A stretch of DNA of 64,000 nt from Sphingomonas oryzagri (GCF_029906645.1 NZ_JARYGZ010000002.1:124001-188000), one strand, 5' to 3'. Positions 8,291-17,417 are shown, counted from the first letter of the stretch. Made by a program: numbers and translations. The notes: generated from the letters alone by a model not told the origin.

Positions 8291-8992
8291 GTGACGGGAG
8301 CAGGCATGGCGAGCGAGGAGATCGAGGCAGCCCTGGAGTTCAAGCGCGGATTGGAACGGGACTTCGAGACGGCTGCCGGCCTCGATGGCCGATCCTACTA
8401 CTCGGCCGCGTATTCGCTGCCCCAGGCCTCGCCCGTCATGTGGATCAATCTCAATCCCGGCGGCACGCCCGACGATCATCGCGTCCTCTCCGACGAGCAG
8501 ATGGCCAGCGGTCGGCACGAGTTCTGGCATGGCGACGGCAAGACCTCGAGGGCGACCGGATCGTTCCTGGCACAGCTCTTCCCGGTCCCGTCCATCCGGC
8601 TGCGCTCCATCCAGGGGACGAACGTGGCGTGGGAGCGGAGCCGCGCAGGCCGCGACATCGATCTCGATGCGGCCGCCAGGCGGGCGGCTCCCTTCCTGCG
8701 GCGCTACGTCGACTACGCACGACCCAGGTTCCTAGTCTTCGGCGGATCGGCGGCGTTCGACCTCTTCGTGGACGTCCATGCCGCTGAGTCGGTGAAAACC
8801 CACGAAGTGCTCATGGGCAACTGGGGAAGGACGCAGGCCCGCATCTTCGTCGCGGCGACGCTCGCGGTGCCTGGTCTCGGCGAGTTCGAGGCCCTGGTGG
8901 TGTCGCATCCCAGTCGTGGGGTGCGTGCGGGAGTACTTGAGCGCTGCCGGGAGAGGCTGGCCGGCATCGAACTGCCCGAGGCGCTGGCCTGA
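8291..8992 (+). CDS. Possible uracil-DNA-glycosylase-fold protein
   Basis: The 233-residue product starts at GTG 8291, chosen because a strong AAGGAGG (8278-8284) precedes it by 6 bases; an ATG at 8306 is an alternative. Two segments recall the UDG superfamily: an N-terminal WINLNPGGTP loop (about 51-60), comparable to the GINPG water-activating loop, and a C-terminal VVSHPSRGVR (about 209-218), comparable to the HPS minor-groove loop. A hydrophobic strand with RFLVFGGSAAF lies between them at the usual place. Catalytic capability cannot be judged by eye. A 101-base gap separates it from the previous gene. It faces the recombinase-like gene across a strong hairpin. Confidence 0.55.
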   Translation: MTGAGMASEEIEAALEFKRGLERDFETAAGLDGRSYYSAAYSLPQASPVMWINLNPGGTPDDHRVLSDEQMASGRHEFWHGDGKTSRATGSFLAQLFPVPSIRLRSIQGTNVAWERSRAGRDIDLDAAARRAAPFLRRYVDYARPRFLVFGGSAAFDLFVDVHAAESVKTHEVLMGNWGRTQARIFVAATLAVPGLGEFEALVVSHPSRGVRAGVLERCRERLAGIELPEALA

Positions 8993-8995
8993 AGT

Positions 8996-9034
8996 CCGCA
9001 TACAGACAGATTTCGAAGATCTGTCTGTATGCGG
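8996..9034. terminator. Perfect 15-bp inverted repeat between convergent genes
   Basis: Arms at 8996-9010 and 9020-9034 (CCGCATACAGACAGA and its exact complement) enclose a 9-base loop. Four bases after one stop and 21 before the other, it could terminate both transcripts. There is no T-run, and the arm length is unusual, so a recombination or protein-binding site for the adjacent recombinase-like gene is an alternative. Confidence 0.5.
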
Positions 9035-9055
9035 CTCGATATGCGGCGGCGCCGC

Positions 9056-11017
9056 CTAAGCGGCCCAGACCTGGTTGAGGATCTGCGCGGCGAGCGCCGC
9101 CTTGTCCTGCGGTAGGAAGCGGCCATAGTGCTCGGCGACCATCTCCGGCGTGTCCTGGATCGCGTAGCTCGCCTGCTCGTAGGAGCCGGTCCGCTTGAGG
9201 ATGTGGGTGGCGAGGACGTCGCGGATGTTGTGCGGGCCGTGCGGCAGCAGCCCTGCGATCGCTCCTTTCCCGGTCCAAGGGTTGTAGATCCCGTAGCGCT
9301 GGATCACGAGCCGCCACGCCTCGTAGAAGGTCGCCTGGTCGTAGGCGGCGTCGGAACTGGTCCGCTTGACCGTCTTGACGAAGAACGTGCCGGGGTCCTC
9401 GGCTTCGCCGAGCAGGACGCCTCTGTGCCGGTCCAGCCAGACCTCGATGTGGCGATAGAGGCCATCGTAATCGGGCAGCAGAAGGCGGAAAGGCTTTTTG
9501 CCGAAGAACGAGGAGTTCGCGTTCTTGAACGCGACGGAGGGGATGACGACCTCCCAGCCGCCGTCGCGATCGCTCCACCGCAGTTCGCCGCGCTTGAGCG
9601 TCTCGAGCTGGCGCTCCGGCCTCGGCCGCCCGCCTCTGGGGCACACGAGCAGCTGGCGCAGATTCTTCTGGCGGACGCCGAGATGCAGGCCGAGGCGCAG
9701 CATCAGGAAGCCGCGAACCGCCTCGGCCGCCGCGACGGGATACCGGTCGGCGCTCGGCATGCGCTTCAGGATCTCGGTCGTGATGCGGCGGTATTCCGCG
9801 ACGGGGCTTTCGGCCTCCAGGACGGCGATGATCGGCTCAAACGGATCTCGATGGACGCGCGCGACGCGACCTATCTCCTTCGAGCGCGCCAGCCCGTGCT
9901 CGTGCATGACCTCGCAGGCGCCGCGCCAGTCGGCGCGGGCGGCGGCGACGTCGGCTTCCTCGACGAGGCCGGGTATCGGTTCGAGGCGCTCGGCGAGCCG
10001 CTCGTTCTGCCACATCCAGCCGGTCTCCTTGCGGGTCATGGCGAGGACGAGGCCGAGCATGTTGATCTCCCAGGCGGTATAGAAGCCCCGCCGCTGCTCG
10101 CGCCATTGGAGATACCAGTCCCATACGGCGGGGAAGGCCAGCAGCGCCATCGACAGCCGATCGGCCGGCAGGCCGAGGCCGCCGATCTCGGCATCCGGCG
10201 CGGCCGTCATTGCGCCGAACATGAGCGCGAGATGCTCGATCTTCTGCGCCGCGGTCTCCTCGCCCCAGACGCCCGTGCGCTTCTCGCCGATCGAGGTGAG
10301 CGTCTTGGTCTTGAAGCGGATCAGACCGGCGAGCTCGCGGACAAGCGCGGGTGGCGCAGAGCCGGGCGGCGTGGCCCCGGCCGCGACGTCGGTGACGACG
10401 GGTCCCGCCATCAGCGTCTCGGCCTTCGGAAAGCGGAGCGCGTATCGGTGTTTCATCGCCTCGGCCTGGAAGCGTCTGTAGTCGGTGCTGCCCGAGATGA
10501 CGACGGTCCGCACCCACTCGAGTATCTCGGCCCGCTGCGCGGCCGGGCGCCGGTCGAAGTCCTCCGGCAGATGCCACGCGAGGCGGCGCTGCTCCGATCT
10601 GGTCACGGTCGGGATCGCCTTGCCGACGACGGCCTTGCCGCTTTCCGGCAGCTTCGTCCGGAAGTAGCCGGCGGGAAGCCGGTAACGGCGTTCGATGCGC
10701 GTCAGGATATCAAAGCTGGTTCCGGATTGAGGGACCTTTCGCCCGGCTGCCCAGTCCTGGATCGTCTTGCGCTGGAACGTCTCGCCATCGACGACGATCG
10801 CCTTGTGGAGATGCCAGAGGCTGTCCCCGTGGCGTCTGGCGTGGAGCGCGAGCGCGTCCGCGAAGGACTCGGGATCGAGCCAGTCTCCGGTGAGCGCGTC
10901 CGGAAACTCGACGACGGGCGTCGGCTTTCGCCCCCTTCGCGGGGCTGTCGGCTGAGAGTCGTCGGATGCGGCGGGCGCGCCGCAGCGGGCGGATGAACTG
11001 ATTGAACGCATGAGCAA
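9056..11017 (-). CDS. Tyrosine-recombinase/integrase-like protein
   Basis: In this 653-residue protein the C-terminal part carries the catalytic layout of tyrosine recombinases: Arg449 in LGVRQKNLRQL, the H-x-x-R box HNIR (596-599) followed by DVLATHIL, and a nucleophile candidate Tyr631 in AEHYGRF. The position normally His or Trp, nine residues before the tyrosine, is Asp622 here (QDTPEM), so activity may be altered. The 400-residue N-terminal part is much longer than a standard integrase arm-binding domain and contains a QDWAAGRKVP segment near 87-96 that could be a helix-turn-helix. The start is TTG 11017 or ATG 11011; GAGGAA fits both. It supports the mobile origin of this region. No tRNA or attachment repeat was found beside it. 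Confidence 0.72.
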   Translation of the reverse strand: MLMRSISSSARCGAPAASDDSQPTAPRRGRKPTPVVEFPDALTGDWLDPESFADALALHARRHGDSLWHLHKAIVVDGETFQRKTIQDWAAGRKVPQSGTSFDILTRIERRYRLPAGYFRTKLPESGKAVVGKAIPTVTRSEQRRLAWHLPEDFDRRPAAQRAEILEWVRTVVISGSTDYRRFQAEAMKHRYALRFPKAETLMAGPVVTDVAAGATPPGSAPPALVRELAGLIRFKTKTLTSIGEKRTGVWGEETAAQKIEHLALMFGAMTAAPDAEIGGLGLPADRLSMALLAFPAVWDWYLQWREQRRGFYTAWEINMLGLVLAMTRKETGWMWQNERLAERLEPIPGLVEEADVAAARADWRGACEVMHEHGLARSKEIGRVARVHRDPFEPIIAVLEAESPVAEYRRITTEILKRMPSADRYPVAAAEAVRGFLMLRLGLHLGVRQKNLRQLLVCPRGGRPRPERQLETLKRGELRWSDRDGGWEVVIPSVAFKNANSSFFGKKPFRLLLPDYDGLYRHIEVWLDRHRGVLLGEAEDPGTFFVKTVKRTSSDAAYDQATFYEAWRLVIQRYGIYNPWTGKGAIAGLLPHGPHNIRDVLATHILKRTGSYEQASYAIQDTPEMVAEHYGRFLPQDKAALAAQILNQVWAA

Positions 11018-11061
11018 CTGGTTTCCTCGTCAACGGCCCGATCGGCCTGATCGCCGTCGGG

Positions 11062-11084
11062 CGCTCCGATCCAAGATCGGAGCG
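11062..11084. terminator. Hairpin with 10-bp perfect stem
   Basis: CGCTCCGATC, loop CAA, GATCGGAGCG. It lies in the 239-base gap 11018-11256 between the recombinase-like gene and the DUF6481 gene, both on the minus strand. It could end the DUF6481 transcript, but it lacks a T-run. The rest of the gap shows nothing recognisable. Confidence 0.4.
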
Positions 11085-11256
11085 GCCCATGCGAGGGTCG
11101 GCGGTTGAGAAATCGTTTCGGGGGCGGTCTTTCTGGCGTCGCCGCTGTGGGCGAGGATGGGGATTGTTCGACGTTCTAGACCGCGAACCGGGCTCGAACG
11201 GAGCGATGCCCGTCGAGACGGCCGTCGTCAGCACGGCGGTCTCGTTACAGCTCTGC

Positions 11257-11679
11257 CTAGCGGCGTCCCTGCCTGGCCTTCCTCGCGGCGTAGCGCGCGT
11301 CACGAGCGGCCTTGCGGTCCTCTTCCGTCCAGAGCGCGCGCTCCTCCCGTTTCCGCGCCTTGGCTTCCGCTCTCGCCTGCACCTCGGCGTCGCGCTCGGC
11401 CTTGACCCGTGCCTCGGCGGCGGCAACCGCCAACCGGTCCTGTTCGCGCTTCGCCTCGGCGGCTTCCTCCTTCACGCGGGCCGCTGCCTCTCTCGCCTGG
11501 ATGGCCTTGGCGCGCTTGGCCGCCTCGGCCTCTTCGCGCGCGATGCGCCTCGCCGCCCGTTCGGCCATCACGGTCTCGTCCACTGGGGGGCGGGACTTGT
11601 ATTGCGCCAGCGCGGCGCTCCGCGCGCGTGCTGCCGCCTGCTGTCGTTCCTGGAAGGTCGGATTCTGGAACGCCGGCAT
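11257..11679 (-). CDS. DUF6481-family coiled-coil protein
   Basis: The 140-residue protein is almost entirely charged alpha-helix: it opens with FQNPTFQERQQAAARARSAAL, then has long Ala/Glu/Arg/Lys repeats typical of coiled coil, and ends in a basic RDARYAARKARQGRR tail. This layout matches the DUF6481 proteins common in sphingomonads, whose function is unknown. The basic tail could contact nucleic acid or ribosomes, but nothing in the sequence proves it. It is a single-gene unit; the 138 bases upstream (11680-11817) hold its probable promoter and nothing else recognisable. Confidence 0.75.
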   Translation of the reverse strand: MPAFQNPTFQERQQAAARARSAALAQYKSRPPVDETVMAERAARRIAREEAEAAKRAKAIQAREAAARVKEEAAEAKREQDRLAVAAAEARVKAERDAEVQARAEAKARKREERALWTEEDRKAARDARYAARKARQGRR

Positions 11680-11817
11680 GCTTCGTGGTTTCTCCTTGGT
11701 GGTCGATCGTCCGTCGCGAGACGGAGGGGGGCGTGCATTGGCGCGGTCGGCGCGCGAAGTCGATACGTTCAGCGATGGCCGGGGGACTCGGGCCGTCGCG
11801 GCCCACCGGCTCCGCCG

Positions 11818-12726
11818 TCAGGCGAGGGAGTAGGTGGTGGTGCCGCTCTCGACAGTGAGTGCGGCCGTGATGTCGGACCTTGGGCCGAAGCTGTCGGCCG
11901 CGACGCGCTCGAGCCTGGCCATGCCGGGCTCGAAGACGACCCCGTCGTGGAGCGCGGGCTCGTCGTCGTGGCGGGTCGCGCGCAACGCCGCGATGCGTCG
12001 GGCGGCGTCGCCGATCGGGATCGCGAACGATCGCGCCTGCATAGGCGCTCCCGGCCCGTCCCCCAGCTTGGCGACGAGCCTGCCTGCGGCCCTGTCGACC
12101 CGCAGCAGAGCGTGGACGAGTTCGTGGCCGATCCGCACCATGCCCATTCCCGCCATCCTGCCGCGATGGACCGCGTCGTCGCGGACGAGGCTGTCGCCGT
12201 CCCTGTAGACGTTCACGAGCAGGCGTGCGCCGGTCCGACCGTTGCTGGGGGAGGTCGCCCAGAGGAACTTGAGCTGGGCTCCCTGGTGCTTGCACCGGTT
12301 GCAGACGTTCGCGGTGAAGGCGCGAAGGCGCTTTGCCGCGTCCCTGAACTCCTTGAGCGCGTTCTTTTCAGCACGCCCGTTCGGGTGGATGCGGTCGGGA
12401 AGCATCAGGGTGTAGCAGTCGAACAGCTCCGTCGCTTCGTAGACCAGGTGCTGGTAGGCCGAGAGGAGGGCGCTGCCGTCCGTTTTCTGGCGGAGCTCGA
12501 CGGCTTCGAGTTCATCGGCGAAGTCCGTGAGCGCCTTGCCGGTGGAGCGCCAGCGGGCAGGGATCAGCTGATGCGGATGGGGTTCGTTCGACTTGCCCAG
12601 ATCGATGGCGCGCGTCGAGCACGCCGCGAAGAATGGCGAGACCGGGTTGCCGGAGTCGTCGAGGTCGATTTCCATCGAGAGGATATTGTGGCTCGATGGC
12701 TCGGGAGGAAGAGGGAAGGTCGACAC
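11818..12726 (-). CDS. Hypothetical protein
   Basis: The 302-residue product is not recognised. The start is a GTG at 12726; an internal ATG at 12675 (MEIDLDDSGNP) is a credible alternative because neither has a strong ribosome site. The central part is helical, with a VCNRCKH segment (about 140-146) that offers only two cysteines, too few for a usual zinc finger. The later MVRIGHELVHALLRVD resembles an HExxH-like metal site but lacks the exact spacing (GHELVHALL). No signal peptide is present. It closes the accessory region; the 160 bases to ung hold no gene. Confidence 0.55.
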   Translation of the reverse strand: MSTFPLPPEPSSHNILSMEIDLDDSGNPVSPFFAACSTRAIDLGKSNEPHPHQLIPARWRSTGKALTDFADELEAVELRQKTDGSALLSAYQHLVYEATELFDCYTLMLPDRIHPNGRAEKNALKEFRDAAKRLRAFTANVCNRCKHQGAQLKFLWATSPSNGRTGARLLVNVYRDGDSLVRDDAVHRGRMAGMGMVRIGHELVHALLRVDRAAGRLVAKLGDGPGAPMQARSFAIPIGDAARRIAALRATRHDDEPALHDGVVFEPGMARLERVAADSFGPRSDITAALTVESGTTTYSLA

Positions 12727-12887
12727 CCGTTATCGGGCAAGCCTGCATCGGCACCTATCCGACCTAGCGGATCAGGATCGCGAGCGTGACGCCATCGGGG
12801 ATTCCGAATCCATTGAAGACTTGAAATCTGGCGGATTTCCGCGATATTTCGTGGCGATACCAGCGCCTTCCGACTGACCGCCGCTTG

Positions 12888-13616
12888 TCAGAGGGTCAGG
12901 GTCAGGTGGTCCCAACAGCTAGGCAGCGACCAGTCGATCGGCGGACGGCCATGCGCTTCCAGAAAGGCGTTCGCCTTGGAGAAATGCCGGCAGCCGAGGA
13001 AACCGTTGTGCGCGGAGAGCGGCGACGGATGCGCGGACTTGAGCACGAGGTGGTGCCCTCCCTGCTCGACGGTCTTCACGAAGCCCGCCTTCTTCTGCGC
13101 GTAGCTGCCCCAGAGCAGGAAGACGACCGGCTCAGATTGCTGTGCGACGAGGCGGATCACGGCGTCGGTGAACTTCTCCCAGCCCCGATCGCGGTGCGAG
13201 GCGGCGAGGCCCTGCTCCACCGTCAGCACCGAATTGAGCAGCAGCACGCCCTGCTTCGCCCAATGTTCGAGGAAGCCGTGATCGGGCCGCGCGATGCCGA
13301 GGTCGGCGTGCAGCTCCTTGTAGATGTTGACGAGGCTGGGCGGCGGCCGGACGCCGGGCTGCACCGAGAAGCACAGGCCATGCGCCTGCCCCGGCCCGTG
13401 ATAGGGATCCTGCCCGAGGATGACGACGCGCACCTGATCGAGCGGCGTCAGGTCCAGCGCGCGGAACCACTCGCCGCCCTTGGGGAAGATGCGCTTGCCG
13501 GCCGCCTTCTCGGCGACGAGAAACTGCCGAAGCGCCGCCATGTATGGGCTGTCGAACTCACCGGACAGCGGCGCGCGCCAGCTTTCGTGCAGCTTCACCT
13601 GTCCCGCGTCCGCCAT
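12888..13616 (-). CDS. ung: Uracil-DNA glycosylase, family 1
   Basis: This enzyme removes uracil from DNA as the first step of base-excision repair. With the start at ATG 13616 (GGAG 7 bases upstream; an earlier in-frame ATG at 13667 has no such site) the protein has 242 residues, slightly longer than E. coli Ung. The catalytic water-activating loop GQDPYH is at 68-73 with Asp70. [12 protein letters not shown] forms the uracil-recognition region, and [11 protein letters not shown] near the C-terminus is the Leu-intercalation loop with the catalytic His. The C-terminus has a short extra Leu/Thr tail. It probably lies on core chromosome, just outside the accessory region. Confidence 0.97.
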   Translation of the reverse strand: MADAGQVKLHESWRAPLSGEFDSPYMAALRQFLVAEKAAGKRIFPKGGEWFRALDLTPLDQVRVVILGQDPYHGPGQAHGLCFSVQPGVRPPPSLVNIYKELHADLGIARPDHGFLEHWAKQGVLLLNSVLTVEQGLAASHRDRGWEKFTDAVIRLVAQQSEPVVFLLWGSYAQKKAGFVKTVEQGGHHLVLKSAHPSPLSAHNGFLGCRHFSKANAFLEAHGRPPIDWSLPSCWDHLTLTL

Positions 13617-13717
13617 CGTCTGCTCCTTTGGCAAAGGGCTTTGCCGGGGCGCGAGGGGACTCGTCAACCGGGCGGCATCTGTTACGCTGCCGCCTCCTCT
13701 GAGTGCGGAGAATCGTG

Positions 13718-14032
13718 ATGGGAATCCTCGACGGACTGCTCGGCCAGATCGGCAGCAATGTGGATATCGAGAACCTCGCCACCAAGATCGGCCTGCCCGC
13801 CGACAAGGTGGAAGAAGCGGTGCATGCGCTGGGCGTCGCCCATCCGCAGGACGGCGACACGGCGGAGATCGCCGCGCAACAGACCGGCCTTCCGACCGAC
13901 ACGCTCAATGAGATCATCGGCCATATCGGCGGCGAGGGCAGCCTCGGCCAGTTCGCCAGCCTGCTGCAGGGCGAAGGCAGCCTCACCGACAAGCTGGGCG
14001 GCTTCGCCTCGGGCCTGTTCGGCAAGAGCTGA
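13718..14032 (+). CDS. Small DUF937/YidB-like protein
   Basis: The 104-residue protein begins [12 protein letters not shown] and contains two similar helical segments ([19 protein letters not shown] and [17 protein letters not shown]). It ends in a glycine-rich region with [12 protein letters not shown]. This architecture of repeated helices plus a Gly/Leu tail is that of the YidB/DUF937 family, whose function is not established. The ATG at 13718 has GGAG 7 bases upstream. It diverges from ung (101-base gap) and converges on recF, with a strong hairpin just beyond its stop. Confidence 0.7.
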   Translation: MGILDGLLGQIGSNVDIENLATKIGLPADKVEEAVHALGVAHPQDGDTAEIAAQQTGLPTDTLNEIIGHIGGEGSLGQFASLLQGEGSLTDKLGGFASGLFGKS

Positions 14033-14040
14033 CGTTCCCG

Positions 14041-14063
14041 ATCCTCCCCGTCGGGGGGAGGAT
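14041..14063. terminator. Bidirectional terminator-like hairpin
   Basis: ATCCTCCCC, loop GTCGG, GGGGAGGAT: a 9-bp perfect stem between the DUF937-like gene and recF, which converge. It touches the recF stop codon and has only a short T-stretch. Confidence 0.5.
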
Positions 14064-15142
14064 TACGCGGCCTCCACCCTGCCTTCGCGCACGGTGAGCA
14101 TGGTGCCGGCACCGATGCCCTCGAACAGCGCAGGTTCGGTGCCGGTCATCCAGACCTGTCCGCCGGTCGCCGCCAGTCGATCGAACAGCGCGGCGCGGCG
14201 GACGGGATCGAGATGCGCCGCCACCTCGTCGAGCAGCAGCAGCGGCGGTCGTCCGGCCCGCTCGGCGACGAGATCGGCGTGCGCGAGGACGATGCCGAGC
14301 AACAACGCCTTCTGTTCCCCGGTCGAGCAGCGGTCGGCCGGCTGCCTTTTCCCGAGATGGGTGACGACGAGATCGGTACGGTGCGGCCCGGCGAGAGTCC
14401 GCCCCGCCGCCGCGTCGCGACCGCGCGAGGTGTGCAGCTCGGCCGCGAGATCGATGCCGCGCCACCCCTCCAGCGCGAGGCCTGCCCGCGCGAACGGGCC
14501 TTCGGGCTGATCGGCCAGCCGCTCCGCCAGCGCCGCCAGCGCCCGCTCCCGCGCGATCGCGATCGCTTCGCCATGCTCGGCCATGCCGGCCTCCAGCGCC
14601 GAAAGCCACGTCGGGTCCGCCCCGCCCCCGAAATCATTGGCAGGCTCGGCCAGCAGCTTGTTCCGCGCCCGCATCGCCGCTTCGTAGCGCGCGCTGTGGT
14701 GCCCGTGGGACGGTTCCAGCGCCAGCACCAGCCGGTCGAGGAAGCGCCGCCGCCCGCTCGCCCCTTCGGTGAAAAGCCGGTCCATCGCGGGCGTCAGCCA
14801 CAGCACCGACAGCCATTCGGACAGCGAGGTGGCAGACGCCCCCGCACCGTTGATCCGCACCTGCCGCCGCTCGGGCGCGGTCGCCGTCGTGCCGGTGCCG
14901 ATCTCGATATCGCCCGCCAGCCGCGCGGCCACCGCGAAGCCGCCCGGCCCGTCGCCGCGCGCCATTTCGGACAGCGTGGCGCCGCGCAGCCCCCGCCCCG
15001 GTGACAACAGCGACAGCGCCTCCAGCACGTTGGTCTTGCCCGCGCCATTCTCGCCCGTCAGCACCACGAAGCCCGGCGTCGCCTCGATCGTCGCGGCGTC
15101 GTAGGAACGAAAATCGGTGAGGATCAGGCGGGTGACGGACAT
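14063..15142 (-). CDS. recF: DNA replication/repair ATPase RecF
   Basis: RecF is an SMC-like ATPase that loads RecA at gapped DNA with RecO and RecR. The 359-residue protein has Walker [10 protein letters not shown] at 30-38, an ABC-type signature region with [12 protein letters not shown] and a Walker B/D-loop [11 protein letters not shown], all at the usual places. Length is typical. The same frame stays open far upstream to 16303, but that part is antisense to the MFS gene; ATG 15142 begins the conserved [14 protein letters not shown] start. It is divergent from the MFS gene (48-base gap). The usual dnaA-dnaN neighbourhood is not present here. Confidence 0.95.
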   Translation of the reverse strand: MSVTRLILTDFRSYDAATIEATPGFVVLTGENGAGKTNVLEALSLLSPGRGLRGATLSEMARGDGPGGFAVAARLAGDIEIGTGTTATAPERRQVRINGAGASATSLSEWLSVLWLTPAMDRLFTEGASGRRRFLDRLVLALEPSHGHHSARYEAAMRARNKLLAEPANDFGGGADPTWLSALEAGMAEHGEAIAIARERALAALAERLADQPEGPFARAGLALEGWRGIDLAAELHTSRGRDAAAGRTLAGPHRTDLVVTHLGKRQPADRCSTGEQKALLLGIVLAHADLVAERAGRPPLLLLDEVAAHLDPVRRAALFDRLAATGGQVWMTGTEPALFEGIGAGTMLTVREGRVEAA

Positions 15143-15190
15143 GCCCGACCCGTCTATGCCAGCGCGACGCCGAGGAACAGGGAGACGCCG

Positions 15191-16417
15191 ATGTTGGGCG
15201 AACTGAAGACGCTCGATCGCAGCCAGTGGAGCGCGGTGATCGCCTCCTTCCTGGGCTGGACGCTGGATGCGTTCGACTTCTTCCTGATGGTCTTCATGGT
15301 GAAGGCGATCGCCGCCGAGTTCGGCACCGATGCCAAGACGGTGAGTTGGGCGGTGACGCTGACGCTCGCGGCGCGACCGTTCGGCGCGCTGCTGTTCGGC
15401 TGGCTGGCCGACAGGTTCGGCCGGCGCCCGATCCTGATGATCGACATCCTGCTCTTCTCGATCCTCGAATTCGCCTCCGCCTTCGCGCCCAGCCTGTGGT
15501 CGCTGATTGTGATCCGCATCCTGTTCGGTTTCGCGATGGGCGGCGAGTGGGGCATCGGCGCCAGCCTCGTGATGGAATCGATCCCGCCGAAGACGCGCGG
15601 ACTGATCTCCGGCCTGCTGCAGGAAGGCTATGCCTGCGGCTACCTGCTGGCGGCGGTGGTCTATTACTTCCTGTTCGATACGATCGGCTGGCGCGGCATG
15701 TTCATGGTTGGCATCGTGCCGGCGCTGCTGGTGGTGGTGATCCGGCTGTGGGTGAAGGAAAGCCCCGCCTTCGAGGAAGCGCGACACAAGGGCGACCGGC
15801 CCGATCCCTTCGCGCTGCTCATCAAGCACTGGAAGACGGCAGCCTATGTCGTCGTATTGATGACGGCCTTCAACTTCTTCAGCCACGGATCGCAGGACGT
15901 CTATCCGCTCTTCCTGCAGACCGAGCACAAGTTCGACACGCACACCGTCGGCCTCGTCACCGCGATCATGAATGTCGGCGCGATCACCGGCGGGCTGATT
16001 TTCGGCGCCCTGTCGGATCGGTTCAGCCGGCGCTGGGCGATCATCGTCGCCGCCTTGCTGGCATTGCCGATCATCCCGCTCTGGGCGTTCAGCCATACGG
16101 CGGCGATGCTGGCGGTGGGCGCCTTCCTGATGCAGGTGGCGGTGCAGGGCGCGTGGGGCGTGGTGCCCGTCCATATCAATGAGCTGGCGCCGGACGGAGC
16201 GCGCGGCATGTTCCCCGGATTCGCCTATCAGGCAGGCAATTTCATCGCCTCGATCAATCTGCGCCTGCAGACCGGGATCGCGGAAACGTCCAGCTATTCG
16301 CACGCCATGGGGCTGGTCATCGGCGTGACGGCGGTGGTGCTGGCAGTGTGGACCTTCGTGGGGCCAGAGAAAAAGGGCGTCGCGCTCAAAGCGCGACGCC
16401 CTATTCGCCGGGCCTGA
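15191..16417 (+). CDS. MFS transporter, sialate/lactate (JEN-like) carboxylate type
   Basis: The 408-residue protein shows 12 hydrophobic segments and the MFS loop motif ([11 protein letters not shown] between helices 2 and 3, repeated as [11 protein letters not shown] between 8 and 9). [12 protein letters not shown] in helix 1 and [21 protein letters not shown] in the helix 4-5 region are hallmarks of metabolite:H+ symporters of the sialate/lactate/aromatic-acid branch. Substrate cannot be fixed. It is a single-gene unit divergent from recF. The 3' end of the coding region contains the terminator of the opposite-strand neighbour. Confidence 0.85.
   Translation: MLGELKTLDRSQWSAVIASFLGWTLDAFDFFLMVFMVKAIAAEFGTDAKTVSWAVTLTLAARPFGALLFGWLADRFGRRPILMIDILLFSILEFASAFAPSLWSLIVIRILFGFAMGGEWGIGASLVMESIPPKTRGLISGLLQEGYACGYLLAAVVYYFLFDTIGWRGMFMVGIVPALLVVVIRLWVKESPAFEEARHKGDRPDPFALLIKHWKTAAYVVVLMTAFNFFSHGSQDVYPLFLQTEHKFDTHTVGLVTAIMNVGAITGGLIFGALSDRFSRRWAIIVAALLALPIIPLWAFSHTAAMLAVGAFLMQVAVQGAWGVVPVHINELAPDGARGMFPGFAYQAGNFIASINLRLQTGIAETSSYSHAMGLVIGVTAVVLAVWTFVGPEKKGVALKARRPIRRA
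16370..16402 (-). terminator. Rho-independent terminator embedded in the MFS 3' end
   Basis: A 13-bp perfect stem (AGGGCGTCGCGCT, loop CAA on the plus strand, arms 16374-16386 and 16390-16402) is followed on the minus strand by a run of five T. It suits the glycine-zipper gene, which ends 25 bases upstream of it. Confidence 0.75.
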
Positions 16418-16426
16418 GCGACCGGA

Positions 16427-16726
16427 TCAGCAGCCGTTGCGGCGGTTCTGCGCGGCGTCGTGCTTCTTGTCGAGGTGACGGCCGAGCAGGCCGCCGCCGA
16501 CGCCGCCGGCGATGGTGCCGAGCGTGCCGCCGCCCAGCGCGTTGCCGATCAGCGCGCCGCCGGCCGCACCGGCGATCAGGCCGGTGGTGCCGCTCGAGCG
16601 CTTGCAGCGATAATGATAGCGGCCGTCATGGCCATGATAGTAATGGCGGGCCATCGCAGGCGCCGGCACCGCGACCGGGGTGGCGACGGCGGCGGCGAGC
16701 GTGGCGATCAGAAACTTGCGGGTCAT
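16427..16726 (-). CDS. Exported glycine-zipper (2TM) protein
   Basis: The 99-residue protein has a signal peptide (MTRKFLIATLAAAVATPVAV, probable cleavage after the AMA at about 26). Next come a short His/Tyr-rich region (HYYHGHDGRYHY) and a glycine zipper GLIAGAAGGALIGNALGGG...GGVGGGLLGR, typical of the SCP2/17-kDa surface antigen-like 2TM family of the outer membrane or periplasm. No lipobox cysteine is seen. The start is supported by AGGGAG 9 bases upstream. The His-rich motif could bind metal, but this is speculative. It ends at the terminator at 16370-16402. Confidence 0.85.
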   Translation of the reverse strand: MTRKFLIATLAAAVATPVAVPAPAMARHYYHGHDGRYHYRCKRSSGTTGLIAGAAGGALIGNALGGGTLGTIAGGVGGGLLGRHLDKKHDAAQNRRNGC

Positions 16727-16856
16727 CGTGTCTACTCCCTCTGCATGAGCGTCGGGCGGCGAAGCCCGATCGTCGAGTCCGGTTATGCCCCGCGCACAGT
16801 GGCGTGACGCTGAACGCGCCATACAACCTGCATTAATCTTTTCGGTTCCGGAACGC

Positions 16857-17417
16857 TTATGCGGACGTGACCCTGCGCCAGCGCCGATAGCCGATTACGG
16901 CGAGCACGATCATCGCCGCATAAAGCCCGGCGGTGAGGATCAGGCCCTTGAACACGAACATGCCGACATAGATGAGGTCCACCGCGATCCACAGCCGCCA
17001 GCTGGCCGCGTGGCGCCGCGCCGTCCAGAACTGGGCGACGAGGCTGAAGCTGCTCAGCGTCGAGTCCATCCATGGCAGAGCGGCATTGGTGTAGCGGCTG
17101 GTGAACCAGCCGATGGCAAGGCCGCCGATCGCGCCCACGACCAATCCCGCCACCGCCTGCCCGCGCGGGAGCGGCGCCACGACGACCTCCCCGTCCTCGT
17201 CCCGGCGGCCCATCGCCCATGCGATCCAGCCATAGAGGATGCCGATCCCGAACAGCGCCTGCAGCACCATGTCGGCATAAAGCCGCACGTCGAGGAACAG
17301 CTTGAAGTAGAGCGCGCAGGCCAGAAGATTGATCGGCCAGCACAGCATCAAGCGCTTCGCGGTCAGCCAGATGGCGAGGAAGGTCACGACGACCGCGGCG
17401 ATCTCCAGCGCCGACAT
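16857..17417 (-). CDS. pnuT: PnuC-family transporter, probably thiamine (PnuT)
   Basis: The 186-residue membrane protein has six to seven hydrophobic segments with the PnuC-family pattern (KRLMLCWPINLLACALYF in helix 2; ILYGWIAW in helix 3; conserved tryptophans in WRLWIAVDLIYVGMFVFKGL). PnuC carries nicotinamide riboside; the PnuT branch carries thiamine. Substrate is assigned from context: it is the last gene of an operon behind a TPP riboswitch with a TonB receptor and a kinase, and it overlaps the kinase gene by ATGA. The likely role is inner-membrane uptake of thiamine, trapped by phosphorylation. The family is certain; thiamine specificity is strong inference. Confidence 0.88.
   Translation of the reverse strand: MSALEIAAVVVTFLAIWLTAKRLMLCWPINLLACALYFKLFLDVRLYADMVLQALFGIGILYGWIAWAMGRRDEDGEVVVAPLPRGQAVAGLVVGAIGGLAIGWFTSRYTNAALPWMDSTLSSFSLVAQFWTARRHAASWRLWIAVDLIYVGMFVFKGLILTAGLYAAMIVLAVIGYRRWRRVTSA

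Noticed and set aside
9128-10996. 622-codon plus-strand frame opposite the recombinase
   Set aside because: No ribosome site or domain; the opposite frame carries catalytic motifs.
12885-13718. Plus-strand frame opposite ung
   Set aside because: Antisense to an unmistakable uracil-DNA glycosylase.
14063-16303. N-terminal extension of recF to 746 codons
   Set aside because: The extra 387 codons are antisense to the MFS gene; the conserved recF start lies at 15142.
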